Assembly (NCBI GenBank): GCA_938091165.1
Contig: CALKNK010000025.1
Span: 1 to 63,166, forward strand
Direction of reading: 5' to 3'
Source of the DNA: an uncultured Ilumatobacter sp.
GTDB taxonomy: Bacteria; Actinomycetota; Acidimicrobiia; Acidimicrobiales; Ilumatobacteraceae
Length of the DNA: 63,166 bases
In this document: in pieces, positions 1 through 8,602 of the stretch
Position numbering within the stretch: position 1 is the first letter of the stretch
How the letters are laid out: each line of letters begins with the position of its first letter
Made by a program: the position numbers and the translations under genes
Notes under the pieces: generated by a model
Seen by the model: only the letters and a program-made list of their open reading frames with translations
Told to the model about the DNA's origin: nothing
Database searches by the model: none

Positions 1-1
1 T

Positions 2-211
2 GAGCCAACCGATGGTTTGACCCCTGCTGATATTGCGAGCGCCATTCAACGAGCAGCCGCCGCGGCGTTCCGATCTGTCCGCCAGGGCGACACGACAGCA
101 ACCATCACGAACAGTGATCTCATTGAAGCCATTGACTCAACGGTGCCCACCATTTCCGAAGCGAGTCGAGCTGACTTCGTTGAAGAGTCCGAACGGTTCA
201 GCCGTCTCTAA
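2..211 (+). CDS. AAA+ ATPase, C-terminal fragment (cut by window edge)
   Basis: The frame is open to the left edge, so this is only the last 69 residues of a longer protein. It begins EPTDGLTPADIASAIQRAAA, which matches the C-terminal helical lid of CDC48/spastin-type AAA ATPases, where 'GxTxADI' follows the sensor-2 region. The rest is a helical tail (ITNSDLIEAIDSTVPTISEAS) typical of the same lid. The nucleotide-binding core lies outside the window, so substrate and role cannot be judged. The TTG at 17 is inside the gene and is not its start. Confidence 0.65.
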   Translation, partial: EPTDGLTPADIASAIQRAAAAAFRSVRQGDTTATITNSDLIEAIDSTVPTISEASRADFVEESERFSRL

Positions 212-482
212 CCGGCGCTTAGCGCACTGTTGCGTTGATGGACGGCACCTAATTTTGTCGCCAAGGTGACGGTGATCACCACCCACCGTATGGGCTTGTC
301 CTGTGGGAAATTTGACGGAACGTGAACGTACGGCCGGGATGTTGCGATGAACACGACGCCAGCATCGAACCTTCACCCACCTTGACTGCTGGACCCGACC
401 AGGGCTGAACGGCCTGATCGAGTGGTGATCCTGGACGTGTCACTTTCGCAACAGCATTCTCAACATGCGTGATCGGACGCCG
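212..482. other. Intergenic region, nothing recognised
   Basis: Gap between the end of the ATPase gene and the convergent HExxH/HicA-like gene. Open frames here are short and show no family likeness; no clear terminator or repeat was seen. Confidence 0.4.
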
Positions 483-1193
483 TCAGCAATTGGCGGCTAA
501 GTCTCGGATGTTCTCGTAGCCCAAGGCCCGTGCCACTTGCTTCTGCACTTTCGGGCTCAGCGATTCCTGTCCGTAGGGGAGTGTGATATCAGGTCGACCG
601 GCGCAGCGGTAGACACGGTGCGATCCCTTGCCGCGTTTGGTTTCGACGTAGCCGATTCGAGTGATGTGCCTCTTGATTTTGCGGAAAGGGATCGCCAGAT
701 TACGGGTGCCGTCGGACCATGGGATCTGGGGCGTGGCACCACGCGGTACGAGGACGCGGACGGCGAACTCCATTTTGAACAGCCCCCGAATCATGTGGTT
801 GGCGATTTTCCAGTCCTCAGGGTTCTGGAGCGGTTTTTCCTGACCGTCGGCGATCTGCGACATGAGCTTCAGCAACTCGGGTTCGCCGACATGAAGCCCT
901 CGGTTGTAGCCAGGCGGCAAGGTAGGGATCCAGTCTTTCAGGAATTGGAGTGCGGCCTCCTTGATTTTGGAACTTACTTGGCCGTGGAAGCGCTTCTCGC
1001 CGCGGAGCCGGGAATGCATCTCGAAGCAGGCGTACGCCTCTTCGAGGATATGGTTGGTGCTGAGCAGCTGCCGGTACACATTTTGGTCGTAGGGGATGTA
1101 GACGCGCTTCTGCCGGGCGATTTCGAGTCGGGTAGCGAACGATTCGACCTTGTGGTGGAACGCCTCGTGGAAATACAGGATAAACAGGGCCAC
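483..1193 (-). CDS. HExxH domain fused to HicA-like domain; true start unclear
   Basis: From the GTG at 1193 the product is 236 aa. Near its N-terminus is HEAFHH (residues 9-14), an HExxH zincin-like metal-binding motif. The last ~65 residues (RIGYVETKRGKGSHRVYR... then LPYGQESLSPKVQKQVARALGY) follow the HicA mRNA-interferase pattern, with the catalytic-type His in GSH kept. The GTG has an AAGGA about 10 nt upstream. However, the same frame stays open and protein-like (AWYLPFHYAGPDWGIYIT...) back to the TAA at 1404-1406 with no ATG, GTG or TTG. So the real start may be non-standard, or the 5' end may be damaged. HicA normally acts as an endoribonuclease toxin; whether this fusion does is unknown. 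It lies directly downstream of a small acidic ORF in the same frame. Confidence 0.6.
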   Translation of the reverse strand: MALFILYFHEAFHHKVESFATRLEIARQKRVYIPYDQNVYRQLLSTNHILEEAYACFEMHSRLRGEKRFHGQVSSKIKEAALQFLKDWIPTLPPGYNRGLHVGEPELLKLMSQIADGQEKPLQNPEDWKIANHMIRGLFKMEFAVRVLVPRGATPQIPWSDGTRNLAIPFRKIKRHITRIGYVETKRGKGSHRVYRCAGRPDITLPYGQESLSPKVQKQVARALGYENIRDLAANC

Positions 1194-1403
1194 CTGGCAG
1201 AGTTCCTTCGTCTCACGAAGGTCCGAGCATCCTCCGCCTAGGCGTTTCTTGATGCGTCTAGCCGTGTCTATGACCCCTGCCTCTGTGATGTAGATGCCCC
1301 AGTCGGGCCCGGCGTAGTGAAACGGCAGATACCACGCAAGCTCCTCGACCGCCCCTACAGGTGGCTGCTGTTCCGTCTGTTCTCGTGACGGAAGCTGCCC
1401 CGG

Positions 1404-1628
1404 TTAGCCTGATTGCTCAAAGATGTTTTGACCCAGCCGCTCCCAATCGCCTCGAGCGTCGTCGGACCAGGCGGGATCATCACCCCCAAAGGCATCCGGA
1501 TTGGTGATTTCGAAGCGATAGGTATCCCACGGGTCTGGATGCTCACCACGCCACGGCGTGAGCTCTTCGTCGCTGAACCCGTATCGCTCGAGTGTGTTGA
1601 GCACGTCGCTATCAGAAAGTCCGGCCAT
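1404..1628 (-). CDS. Small acidic protein upstream of the HicA-like gene
   Basis: A 74-aa product starting MAGLSDSDVLNTLERYGFSD and rich in Asp, Glu and Trp (for example DPAWSDDARGDWERLG). I chose the ATG at 1628, which has a GAGG about 13 nt upstream; upstream sequence in the frame looks random. The stop at 1404-1406 lies in the same frame as the downstream HExxH/HicA-like gene, so the two may be a toxin-antitoxin-like pair or one gene split by a nonsense mutation. I do not recognise a family. HicB-type antitoxins are usually larger and have a DNA-binding domain, which is not visible here. Confidence 0.45.
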   Translation of the reverse strand: MAGLSDSDVLNTLERYGFSDEELTPWRGEHPDPWDTYRFEITNPDAFGGDDPAWSDDARGDWERLGQNIFEQSG

Positions 1629-1935
1629 TGGTGCACTGTAAGCCTCGGTGGCGATGTGATGGGGTCGCTCTGCGAGTTCGCTAGCAACCGTGCAGTCGAC
1701 ATGGACGTATCGGCGACATCGCAACTCAAAGCACCGACACCGGTTCGGTGAGCCCGTTGACGCCTGCGTGGACAGCACCGGTGACGTCAACTCCGACGTT
1801 TCCCCTCGGCGCTCAAACCCGACACGGTGATGGCAAGCGGTCGTTTCAAATCAGGTTTTGACGCAGGCGCGCTCAGTGGACTGCCCAGCTGGAGCGCTGG
1901 GGCCTTGACGTCGTCGAAATCTGACTGGCGTATCG
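1629..1935. other. Intergenic region, nothing recognised
   Basis: About 300 bp downstream of the AI-2E-type gene and upstream of the small acidic gene on the same strand. It must hold the promoter of the small gene. No convincing ORF, hairpin or repeat was found by eye. Confidence 0.4.
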
Positions 1936-3024
1936 TCAGTCGGAGTCGAAAAACCCGGTCGATCTCAGCTCTCGTTTGATGCTCGATGCGATCGCCACGA
2001 CAGGTGCGGCAAGAATTAGGCCGATTAGGCCTGCCAGGATCCCGCCCAGCGATGTTGCTAGCAGGATTGTGAGCGGGTGCAAATTGAGGCTGCTGCCGAG
2101 AAGCACCGGCTCCAGAAAGTTCTCCAGCACGAGATTCACAAGTAAGCAGAGGGCAAGCACTGCACAAGCAGCACCGATGCCACCGGAGCCGAGCGCCATC
2201 AAGACCCCAAAGGCCCCACCGATGAACGCACCGAGATAGGGGATGTAACCGCCAATAAAGTTACCAACCCCGATAGCGAAGGCGGCAGGGACCCCCAGAG
2301 CCCAGACTGCGACACCAATGGCTACTCCATTTGCTAGCGCCATAGCGGTTCGTCCACGGAAGTAGCTCTGCATGTCCGCAACGGCTTTGTTTGCCACGCG
2401 CTCGTGGAGGTTTCGGGTTTCAAGGTCATCTTCGTTCTCAAGTGCCTGACTAAGAAGCTGGCGGCCATCTTTGAGGAGGTAGTAGAAGACGATCGTTCCG
2501 AGCACCACTCCGGCGATGAAGCCGAATGTTGAGTCAACAAACGTGAGTACCTGACTTGCTGCACCTCCCGCCACGGCGGGCCCAGCGTCGGACACCGCCT
2601 GACGCACTTTGTCTGCCAGGTCATCGTTGACGGGTGTGTCTGCCCACCACTGTTGGAGTCTCTCAACCGCCTTGTCGAGATTCGCACTCATTTCACTGGA
2701 CTGATCCACGAGCGCAACAGCTGTGATCCAGCCGACACCAAAAAGAAATATCGCTAGTCCGATCAGGACTCCGGCAGCTGCTAGACCGGACGGGATCTTG
2801 CGGGCAGTCAGCCAGTCAGCTGCCGGCCAGCAGACAACGGCGAGGAACGCTCCGAGGACAAGGGGCCCAACTATTTCGCTGGTCGCACTGATAAGGATCG
2901 CGATCACAGCCGTTGCTGCGACGAAACCCAGAAAGAACCAGCTCGATAGGCCAACCCGGCGGTACCAGTCAGGAATCCGCCAGGCAGACTGAGAACTCGC
3001 GTCAACTTGTTTTTGATCAGTCAT
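1936..3024 (-). CDS. AI-2E family transporter (PerM-like membrane protein)
   Basis: A 362-aa integral membrane protein. The ATG at 3024 is supported by GGAGG with 7 nt spacing. After a polar N-terminus (MTDQKQVDASS...) come hydrophobic helices (SSWFFLGFVAATAVIAILIS, IVGPLVLGAFLAVVCWPAAD) and a soluble central stretch with helical ELQ/WW content. The C-terminal helix cluster contains GNFIGGYIPYLGAFIGGAFG, which is characteristic of the AI-2E transporter/PerM family. Members have been linked to autoinducer-2 export, sodium/proton exchange or unknown substrates, so the family name should not be read as proof of AI-2 transport. It is divergent from the sulfatase gene, with about 190 bp between them. 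Confidence 0.85.
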   Translation of the reverse strand: MTDQKQVDASSQSAWRIPDWYRRVGLSSWFFLGFVAATAVIAILISATSEIVGPLVLGAFLAVVCWPAADWLTARKIPSGLAAAGVLIGLAIFLFGVGWITAVALVDQSSEMSANLDKAVERLQQWWADTPVNDDLADKVRQAVSDAGPAVAGGAASQVLTFVDSTFGFIAGVVLGTIVFYYLLKDGRQLLSQALENEDDLETRNLHERVANKAVADMQSYFRGRTAMALANGVAIGVAVWALGVPAAFAIGVGNFIGGYIPYLGAFIGGAFGVLMALGSGGIGAACAVLALCLLVNLVLENFLEPVLLGSSLNLHPLTILLATSLGGILAGLIGLILAAPVVAIASSIKRELRSTGFFDSD

Positions 3025-3216
3025 TTGGGAACCTCCATTCTCTGACGTGGAGAGTAATTCGGATACGAAGGAAGAAGAAAGTGAACGGATCAAGATTCAG
3101 GGGGTTGGGGCGAGCCCTGATCGTCAGTCGCTCATCCAGACGGTTGATGAAACCCGAAATATCTGATATTTGTTGCGACTGACCAGTCGTAGGGAATCTG
3201 TTGAAAGAGTGTCAAG

Positions 3217-4554
3217 ATGACTTCACCGAACATCGTATTCATGCTTGCCGACAACGTGGGCTCGGGCGACTTGAGTTGCTTCGGTGGAAACACCCCGACG
3301 CCGAGGCTTGATGGATTTGCTGGCGAAGGGATCCGGTTCACGAATTTCAACACTGAGGCACAGTGCACGCCCACTCGAGGCGCGATCCTCACGGGTCGGA
3401 TGCCAGTGCGTACTGGCACTTTTCGTGTTCCGCTGCCTGGTGAGCCAGGCGACTATGGGCTATCGACTTGGGAGTACACCCTGGCTGACCTGTTAAGCGA
3501 CGCCGGGTATGCAACGGCCTGCTACGGCAAATGGCATCTCGGCGACGTTGCTGGCCGACTCCCCACTGATCAGGGCTTTGACGAGTGGTGGGGTATCACG
3601 GAGTCGAGCGACGAAGCTGCTTACACAGCACATCGCCTGTACCCCGACGAGTGGCACGTGCCGCAGATCAAGCAAGCAACACGAGGCGAACAAGAACAAA
3701 ACGTCGCTGATTTTGATCTCGAAACCCGACCGCTCATGGATGAAGGAATCACTGAGCGAACGGTCGGGTTTATCAAGCGCAACGCCGAAGCAGGGAAGCC
3801 GTTCTTCGCGTACGTGCCGTTTACCAACCTTCATCCGCCGATGATTCCTCACCCAGATTTTGATAGCGGTCAAGGTGACTACGCAGCAAATGTCGCCGAG
3901 CTCGACGCAAGAGCCGGCCAAATTCTTGATGCCCTCGAAGAAGCAGGTGTTGCTGACAACACGATTGTTGTGTGGGCAAGCGACAATGCTGCCGGCGCAG
4001 GATTTGGCGGAAGTAATGCGCCATGGCGCGGTTGGTTCGGAGGCGGCTGGGAAGGCTCAATCCGAGCTCCTGCGATGATCCGCTGGCCCGACCATGTCCC
4101 GGCCGATGTTGTCAGCGATCAAATTGTTGCGACCTACGACTGGTTCCCGACGCTTGCGACGCTTGCAGGGGAGTCGGCTCGAATTCCTGACGACCGACCG
4201 ATAGACGGGGTTGACATGGCCGAGTTCATGACTGGTGGAAGCGATGAATCTGGTCGGGAACACTTTGTGTTCTTGGGCAGTGACGCAGAGCCGTTATCGG
4301 TGAAATGGAAAGATCTGAAAGTTCATTTCCGCGAGGCAACGACAGATGCTTGGTCGTCACCACTGGTGAGCCATCAGATCCCTGCCGTTTACGATCTGGC
4401 CGACGACCCCGGTGAACAAAACGACCTGATGGTCAGCGAACTAACTCTCGGCTGGGCTGTTCGGGCTGCGATGATGCCGATGATTGAACTTCAGCAGAGC
4501 GCTGCGCAGTACCCTCACATCGCTCCGGGGGCTGAATTCAGCGGCTACAGCTGA
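3217..4554 (+). CDS. Arylsulfatase (formylglycine-dependent sulfatase)
   Basis: A 445-aa type I sulfatase that hydrolyses sulfate esters. The signature CTPTRGAILTGR is present, with Cys50 predicted to be converted to formylglycine. Other active-site marks are KWHLGD and the metal-binding ASDNAA. The first metal motif reads ADNVGSGD rather than the more common DDxG, a variant also found in a known arylsulfatase subgroup. No signal peptide is seen (MTSPNIVFMLADNVG starts directly in the domain), so it is probably cytoplasmic. The formylglycine-generating enzyme needed for activation is not in the window. The presence of a sulfatase is consistent with use of sulfated, often marine, organics. Confidence 0.9.
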   Translation: MTSPNIVFMLADNVGSGDLSCFGGNTPTPRLDGFAGEGIRFTNFNTEAQCTPTRGAILTGRMPVRTGTFRVPLPGEPGDYGLSTWEYTLADLLSDAGYATACYGKWHLGDVAGRLPTDQGFDEWWGITESSDEAAYTAHRLYPDEWHVPQIKQATRGEQEQNVADFDLETRPLMDEGITERTVGFIKRNAEAGKPFFAYVPFTNLHPPMIPHPDFDSGQGDYAANVAELDARAGQILDALEEAGVADNTIVVWASDNAAGAGFGGSNAPWRGWFGGGWEGSIRAPAMIRWPDHVPADVVSDQIVATYDWFPTLATLAGESARIPDDRPIDGVDMAEFMTGGSDESGREHFVFLGSDAEPLSVKWKDLKVHFREATTDAWSSPLVSHQIPAVYDLADDPGEQNDLMVSELTLGWAVRAAMMPMIELQQSAAQYPHIAPGAEFSGYS

Positions 4555-4566
4555 GGATCGCAGGAC

Positions 4567-4872
4567 GATGCTTCGCCTGGCGTCAGTACCGGCTTTGAGA
4601 GTCATCTGAAAGCGCGATTCAGTTTCGCGCAAGGCCCCCAAGAGGGTTAGGTGGCCGTGGTGAGGGGTTCGATTCCCTGTTCATCACTCAGCGGGCTACC
4701 GCAGTGAAGCTATGAAACGTGGGTCGGTAGAAGGCATCTGAGCAACGGGTTCGCCTGACGACAGCACCGGCTCACGGAATCATCCGACAGAGCAATTCAG
4801 GCTCGGGAGAAGCCCTCAACCGGCTTAGGCGCCGTTGGTGTCGAGGGCTCTCACACCCGCTGCTCATCAAGT
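4567..4872 (+). ncRNA. Two tandem copies of a structured-RNA-like element (candidate leader RNA)
   Basis: Two similar segments, 4572-4662 and 4750-4840, align without gaps at a 178-nt offset; by hand about 65 of 91 positions match. Shared blocks include TTCGCCTG, ACCGGCT, TCATC, ATTCAG and TTAGG, and both end in TGYTCATCA. A hairpin around the shared TTCAG keeps its pairing with different stems: GCGCGA/TCGCGC at 4612-4617/4625-4630, and GAGC/GCTC at 4790-4793/4801-4804. A second pairing is also kept: CCCC/GGGG at 4635-4638/4664-4667, and AGCCCTC/GAGGGCT at 4811-4817/4843-4849. The pair lies just upstream of the DUF1330 gene, as a leader would. No known riboswitch consensus was recognised. The strand is inferred from the downstream gene. 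Confidence 0.45.
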
Positions 4873-4912
4873 ACGGTCAGATCAAAGGAAAAGATCGAAA
4901 GGTAGGAGCGAG

Positions 4913-5206
4913 ATGCCCAAGGCATATGTGGTTGCAATGATTCAGGTCAACAACATGGAAGGTATGTCGCCCTACATGGCTGGTGTTGAAGGAACGGTGA
5001 TGGAACACGGCGGCCGTTTTCTGGTCCGTCACATGGGGGAAAAGCTCTACACCGAAGATGATCCGAACCCGATCACAGTTGTCATCGAGTTCCCCAATTC
5101 CGAAGCTGCGATGAACTGGAAAAAGTCGGACAACTATCAAGCGATTGTTGCGCATCGTCTGGATAACTCAGAGGGCCCCTTCGTCATCTGCGATGGCGTC
5201 GAGTAG
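4913..5206 (+). CDS. DUF1330 family protein
   Basis: A 97-aa ferredoxin-like-fold protein beginning MPKAYVVAMIQVNNMEGM. It carries the DUF1330 pattern YxxxVxxTVxxHGGRFLVRH and ends with VIEFPNSEAAMNWKKSDNYQ...R. The ATG at 4913 follows GGTAGGAGCGAG, a good ribosome-binding site; the longer upstream GTG frame lies in the repeat-rich leader. The biochemical role of this family is not established; the fold is shared with dimeric alpha/beta-barrel monooxygenase-like proteins. The next gene starts inside its last codons, suggesting translational coupling. Confidence 0.85.
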   Translation: MPKAYVVAMIQVNNMEGMSPYMAGVEGTVMEHGGRFLVRHMGEKLYTEDDPNPITVVIEFPNSEAAMNWKKSDNYQAIVAHRLDNSEGPFVICDGVE

Positions 5207-6293
5207 CCGAAGGTCAGTGCAGCGATTGACTGGTACTAACGGCGTAGCGAAAAGATTTGTTGTCGCTGCCATAGCTGTACTCCTGGCCGCGTGTTCATCA
5301 GAGGGTTCTTCGACAGAGCCTCAGCCGACACCATCTGAAGCGCCGACACCATCTGAAGCGCCGGCACCTGTCATCGAAACCGAAACTGAGACGAGCCAAA
5401 ATTCAGACCCCCCGCCTGTTTCTGGGGCCGAAACCTCCGAGAAAGCGGCCTCGGACGAAAGGTTTAGTTTCGCGTACAACCTGCACGACAGCCTGCCAGA
5501 AGACTGGATCACGGAATTTTCGGCAATCATGCAGGACATGGGCGATATCGCTCCGATCTCGCCCCGCATCACCGAGGTCCCACAAATTTCGTCTCCGATG
5601 AACGTGTGGGCCTGGATGGATTCGGCCGACAATCCGTTCCCAGAAAAGCCCGGGGTCTCAGGAACGTGCATTTGCGGAGATGGCTCCGACACGTGGATGG
5701 CTCTGGAGATGTACTCAGAGGGCTTCAAGCCCGAGAACTTGCATATCCACCGCTACCAGGTGATTGTCCACGAATACTTCCACGTTTTCCAGATCGCGCT
5801 CTCCGGTGATCGCGCTGAGCCAATTTGGCTGTGGGAGGGAGGCGCGCAGACGATGGAAAATCTGTACTCGCAGCAGCGTTACGGCGAGAGCGCGTTCGAG
5901 TACTCACTCTTTCCAATCACAGCAACCTGGGTGAATGACCCCAGCCCGCTCGAGGGGTACGAGTACACCGACGCTGATAACAACTACCAGTTCTCCACAT
6001 TCATGACGCTCGCCCTCGTCAAGGAACTTCAGCTGCAACGACAGATGTCCGAGGTCGACGCTTTACGGCTCGTCCTCGTCGACTTCCAGAATGCCAAGTT
6101 CGGTGAGGACAACTGGAAAGAAGTGTTTGCCGAAACGTTTGGGATGCGGCCAGAAGAGTTCTACGGCACGCTCAACAAGTACACGATCACGGCGTCGCCA
6201 GAAGAGTGGTACGAAGGTGACGTCGTCGACGCAAGCCCTGTCATGCCGAGTGAAGATCTTCGAATTGAGGACATCTTTGTCGCTACTCCATGA
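5193..6293 (+). CDS. Lipoprotein with HExxH zincin motif (putative metallopeptidase)
   Basis: A 366-aa secreted lipoprotein. The ATG at 5193 overlaps the end of the DUF1330 gene by 14 nt. The N-terminus has a basic stretch, a hydrophobic segment (RFVVAAIAVLLAAC) and lipobox Cys34. A Pro/Glu/Thr-rich linker with the repeat PTPSEA follows. HEYFH at 193-197 and a downstream WLWEGGAQ (Glu215) give HExxH-x17-E, the arrangement of a gluzincin active site. No named peptidase family could be assigned. It probably acts at the outer face of the membrane. The DUF1330 neighbour gives no obvious clue to the substrate. Confidence 0.7.
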   Translation: MASSSRRSVQRLTGTNGVAKRFVVAAIAVLLAACSSEGSSTEPQPTPSEAPTPSEAPAPVIETETETSQNSDPPPVSGAETSEKAASDERFSFAYNLHDSLPEDWITEFSAIMQDMGDIAPISPRITEVPQISSPMNVWAWMDSADNPFPEKPGVSGTCICGDGSDTWMALEMYSEGFKPENLHIHRYQVIVHEYFHVFQIALSGDRAEPIWLWEGGAQTMENLYSQQRYGESAFEYSLFPITATWVNDPSPLEGYEYTDADNNYQFSTFMTLALVKELQLQRQMSEVDALRLVLVDFQNAKFGEDNWKEVFAETFGMRPEEFYGTLNKYTITASPEEWYEGDVVDASPVMPSEDLRIEDIFVATP

Positions 6294-6572
6294 GCATCGT
6301 TGCGGGCTGTGGTTGAACGCGTTTGATCCGCCAAGTTCGACTGCAAACTCGAGTCAAACCCTGGCACGACGCCTGAGGACCTAAACCATCAGCTCGCTGT
6401 TTGTATAAGCGCACGCGACGAATGTCTTGTGCATACACTCAGCTCCAGAGCCGCATCGTGGTTCTGCGGGGCAAAAAATTCGTTGAACTGAGGATCGGCT
6501 GATTGTTAACTCGAGACTGGTATCAAAATCAATGCTGATGCTGGCGACCTAACCAAAACCAAGGAGAATCAA

Positions 6573-6875
6573 ATGTTGTTCATGATCGAGTGGGAAATTA
6601 ACCACGGGCAAAAGATGGAAACGTTCGGAGCTTTTGGCGGCATGACAGCCGACGACGATGCTGCAGTTGAGCAAGCTCACGGCTTTAAACAGATTGGCCG
6701 TTGGCACGACGTAGCAAACGGCCGAGGTGTCGCCATCGTTGAAGCAGATTCGGCTGAAGCAGTGCACGGCTTCGGAATGATGTGGACCGGTGGGCTCAGC
6801 ACGTTGAAACTCACTCCCGTACTTGACGACGCCGCAGCCCGGTCGGTGATCAGCGGGTATCTCGCTTCTCAATAA
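6573..6875 (+). CDS. DUF3303 family protein
   Basis: A 100-aa protein starting MLFMIEWEINHGQKMETFGA with a strong AAGGAG site 6-7 nt before the ATG. It shows the DUF3303 layout: MLFxxEW at the N-terminus, a central LGRWHD-like IGRWHDVANGRGVAIVEAD, and W(T)GGLSTLKLTPVLDD towards the end. The predicted fold is ferredoxin-like, as in DUF1330. Function is unknown. It is a single gene with about 280 bp of non-coding sequence in front and about 250 bp behind. Confidence 0.8.
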   Translation: MLFMIEWEINHGQKMETFGAFGGMTADDDAAVEQAHGFKQIGRWHDVANGRGVAIVEADSAEAVHGFGMMWTGGLSTLKLTPVLDDAAARSVISGYLASQ

Positions 6876-7125
6876 GTCTGTGGCAGCTGGGCGTCGGTGA
6901 ATGTTAATTAACTGCGACTTTGCGGCCTCAGATTCATTAATAAGCACAACTGATTGAGCTGCAGCCAGCCAATCCATAGTCCACGATGATGAAAGGTTCG
7001 GGCTGACAGTGCCGAAAGCGTTGTCGTTGAAACTGCCGGTGGCGATTCAATAACCGGTTTCAACGCGCTGTGGTGATTCCCTATTTTTGGAAGTCCACCT
7101 TATGGAGGTGCAACACGAACAGAGG

Positions 7126-8502
7126 TCAGTTCGAGAACGTGTTGGAGCTTTCGACACGCCTGCTGGCATGAGGAGAGATGTTGCTGAGGTTGTTGTTTCG
7201 GCGCACTCGCTGAAAACCGATCGTCGCAAGGACCGCAGCGATAACGAGCATTAAGAGGGTCAGGACCATCCCGACGGTTGTGACGGCATGCGGGGTGGTA
7301 TCACCGGCGCCAAAGTTGCCGGCGGCAACGCCGAGTGGGAACGTACCAATTCCGGCGAGCGAGCTGATCCACATCCACAAAGCGACGCTCACCCCACCTG
7401 CTGCGAGCCCCAACCCATATGCCCTGACAATCAAGAGGCCAATCACAACTGTGAAAGCAATCAAGGCGAGCTGTATGAGCCGTCCCATGAAATAGGTTGT
7501 GGGGAGGTCAAGCACGGTGGTGGCAGATCGGAAGTTGTTGCTGATTGTTGCGTTGCCTTCAGGCAGTAGTGGCCCGACGCTCAGGATCACGCCCGCTACT
7601 GCGCCGACAGCAGCGATCCAGGGGTTCAGCGCTGGCCACCCACCGGTGCCGAACGATTGTAATGATGCGACAAAAGCGAGGATTCCTGCGGCCGCCACGG
7701 CGACGACCAGCCAGAATCCGAGGTCGCGGGTGACCTTGAGGGTGAAGAAGATGTCGGTGGTCTGTCGGGTGATTGATTCTGCGTTTGCGATCCTGAGTTC
7801 GGCGAGTCCGATGACCAATGCAGCCCACCCGGTCAGTGCGAGTCCAGCACCGCCAGCGAGGCCAGCGCCCCAGCGGAATCCGAAGCAAGCCAGCAAGCCA
7901 CCGAGTGTCATGACGGTGGCGCCGAAAAATCCGGCGACCGCGAGGTTTGTTCCAAGTGTTTCGAGTGTTCGGATGCCGGTGGCGATGCCATCAATCGGTG
8001 CAGATGTCCGGATGTCGATGATGTCCGCAACCGCAGTCATCTGAACCGCAATCGCGCCGAAGACTGACAAGATGAATACGAACTTGAGCTTGAAAGGTTC
8101 TCGTTCCCGCGGATACTCGTGAAAGTCATCCGACCCATCGAACACTAGTGGGGGCCCGTCGGTTGGACTGCCGGGAACCGCAGGCATAATCGCCGTGTCC
8201 GAGCTCGACTGCGCAGCAATCTGTGCTGTTGCTGAAACGTCGGTGCCCGATGGCGTAGCAACGATCGAGGACGACAGAGCAGCGATGGTGGTCGTTGGCT
8301 CCTCGACGGTCGGGGCCGCCCAGTTCGGCTCCGGGATTGCGGCAACCGGCGTAAGCTCCTGTGCTGGAGCGTCAGGAACTTCAGGCAATGACGAGATCCC
8401 CAGGGCCTCGGTGGTCCTGTTTAGGCTGGTTAAGGAACGCCCACAGTTCTGACAGAACTTTTGGCCGTCCTCGATGCGACAGCCACACGATGAGCAATAC
8501 AT
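7126..8502 (-). CDS. Zinc-ribbon multi-pass membrane protein
   Basis: A 458-aa protein. I place the start at the ATG at 8502 because the product then opens with a zinc ribbon, MYCSSCGCRIEDGQKFCQNCG (CxxC...CxxC); sequence further upstream is not protein-like. A low-complexity Thr/Ala/Pro linker follows to about residue 150. Then come roughly eight hydrophobic segments (for example FVFILSVFGAIAVQMTAVAD and AGGAGLALTGWAALVIGLAE). The architecture, a zinc ribbon, linker and polytopic membrane domain, is common in uncharacterised actinobacterial proteins. No transport or enzyme motif is visible. It is divergent from the GluQ-RS gene across about 100 bp. Confidence 0.7.
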   Translation of the reverse strand: MYCSSCGCRIEDGQKFCQNCGRSLTSLNRTTEALGISSLPEVPDAPAQELTPVAAIPEPNWAAPTVEEPTTTIAALSSSIVATPSGTDVSATAQIAAQSSSDTAIMPAVPGSPTDGPPLVFDGSDDFHEYPREREPFKLKFVFILSVFGAIAVQMTAVADIIDIRTSAPIDGIATGIRTLETLGTNLAVAGFFGATVMTLGGLLACFGFRWGAGLAGGAGLALTGWAALVIGLAELRIANAESITRQTTDIFFTLKVTRDLGFWLVVAVAAAGILAFVASLQSFGTGGWPALNPWIAAVGAVAGVILSVGPLLPEGNATISNNFRSATTVLDLPTTYFMGRLIQLALIAFTVVIGLLIVRAYGLGLAAGGVSVALWMWISSLAGIGTFPLGVAAGNFGAGDTTPHAVTTVGMVLTLLMLVIAAVLATIGFQRVRRNNNLSNISPHASRRVESSNTFSN

Positions 8503-8602
8503 GGACGTCACTGTAGGAGATCCGGCCGTCGGACCGTGTTCGTGGCGAAGCGCGACCAGAATGAGACCGTCTGCATCAGTCCTGCCATAGAAGAATGTGT
8601 AC

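Noticed and set aside
4655..4690. T-arm-like GGTTCGATTCC suggesting a tRNA gene
   Set aside because: No matching acceptor 5' strand, D-arm or anticodon arm fits upstream, and the neighbouring copy lacks the T-loop.
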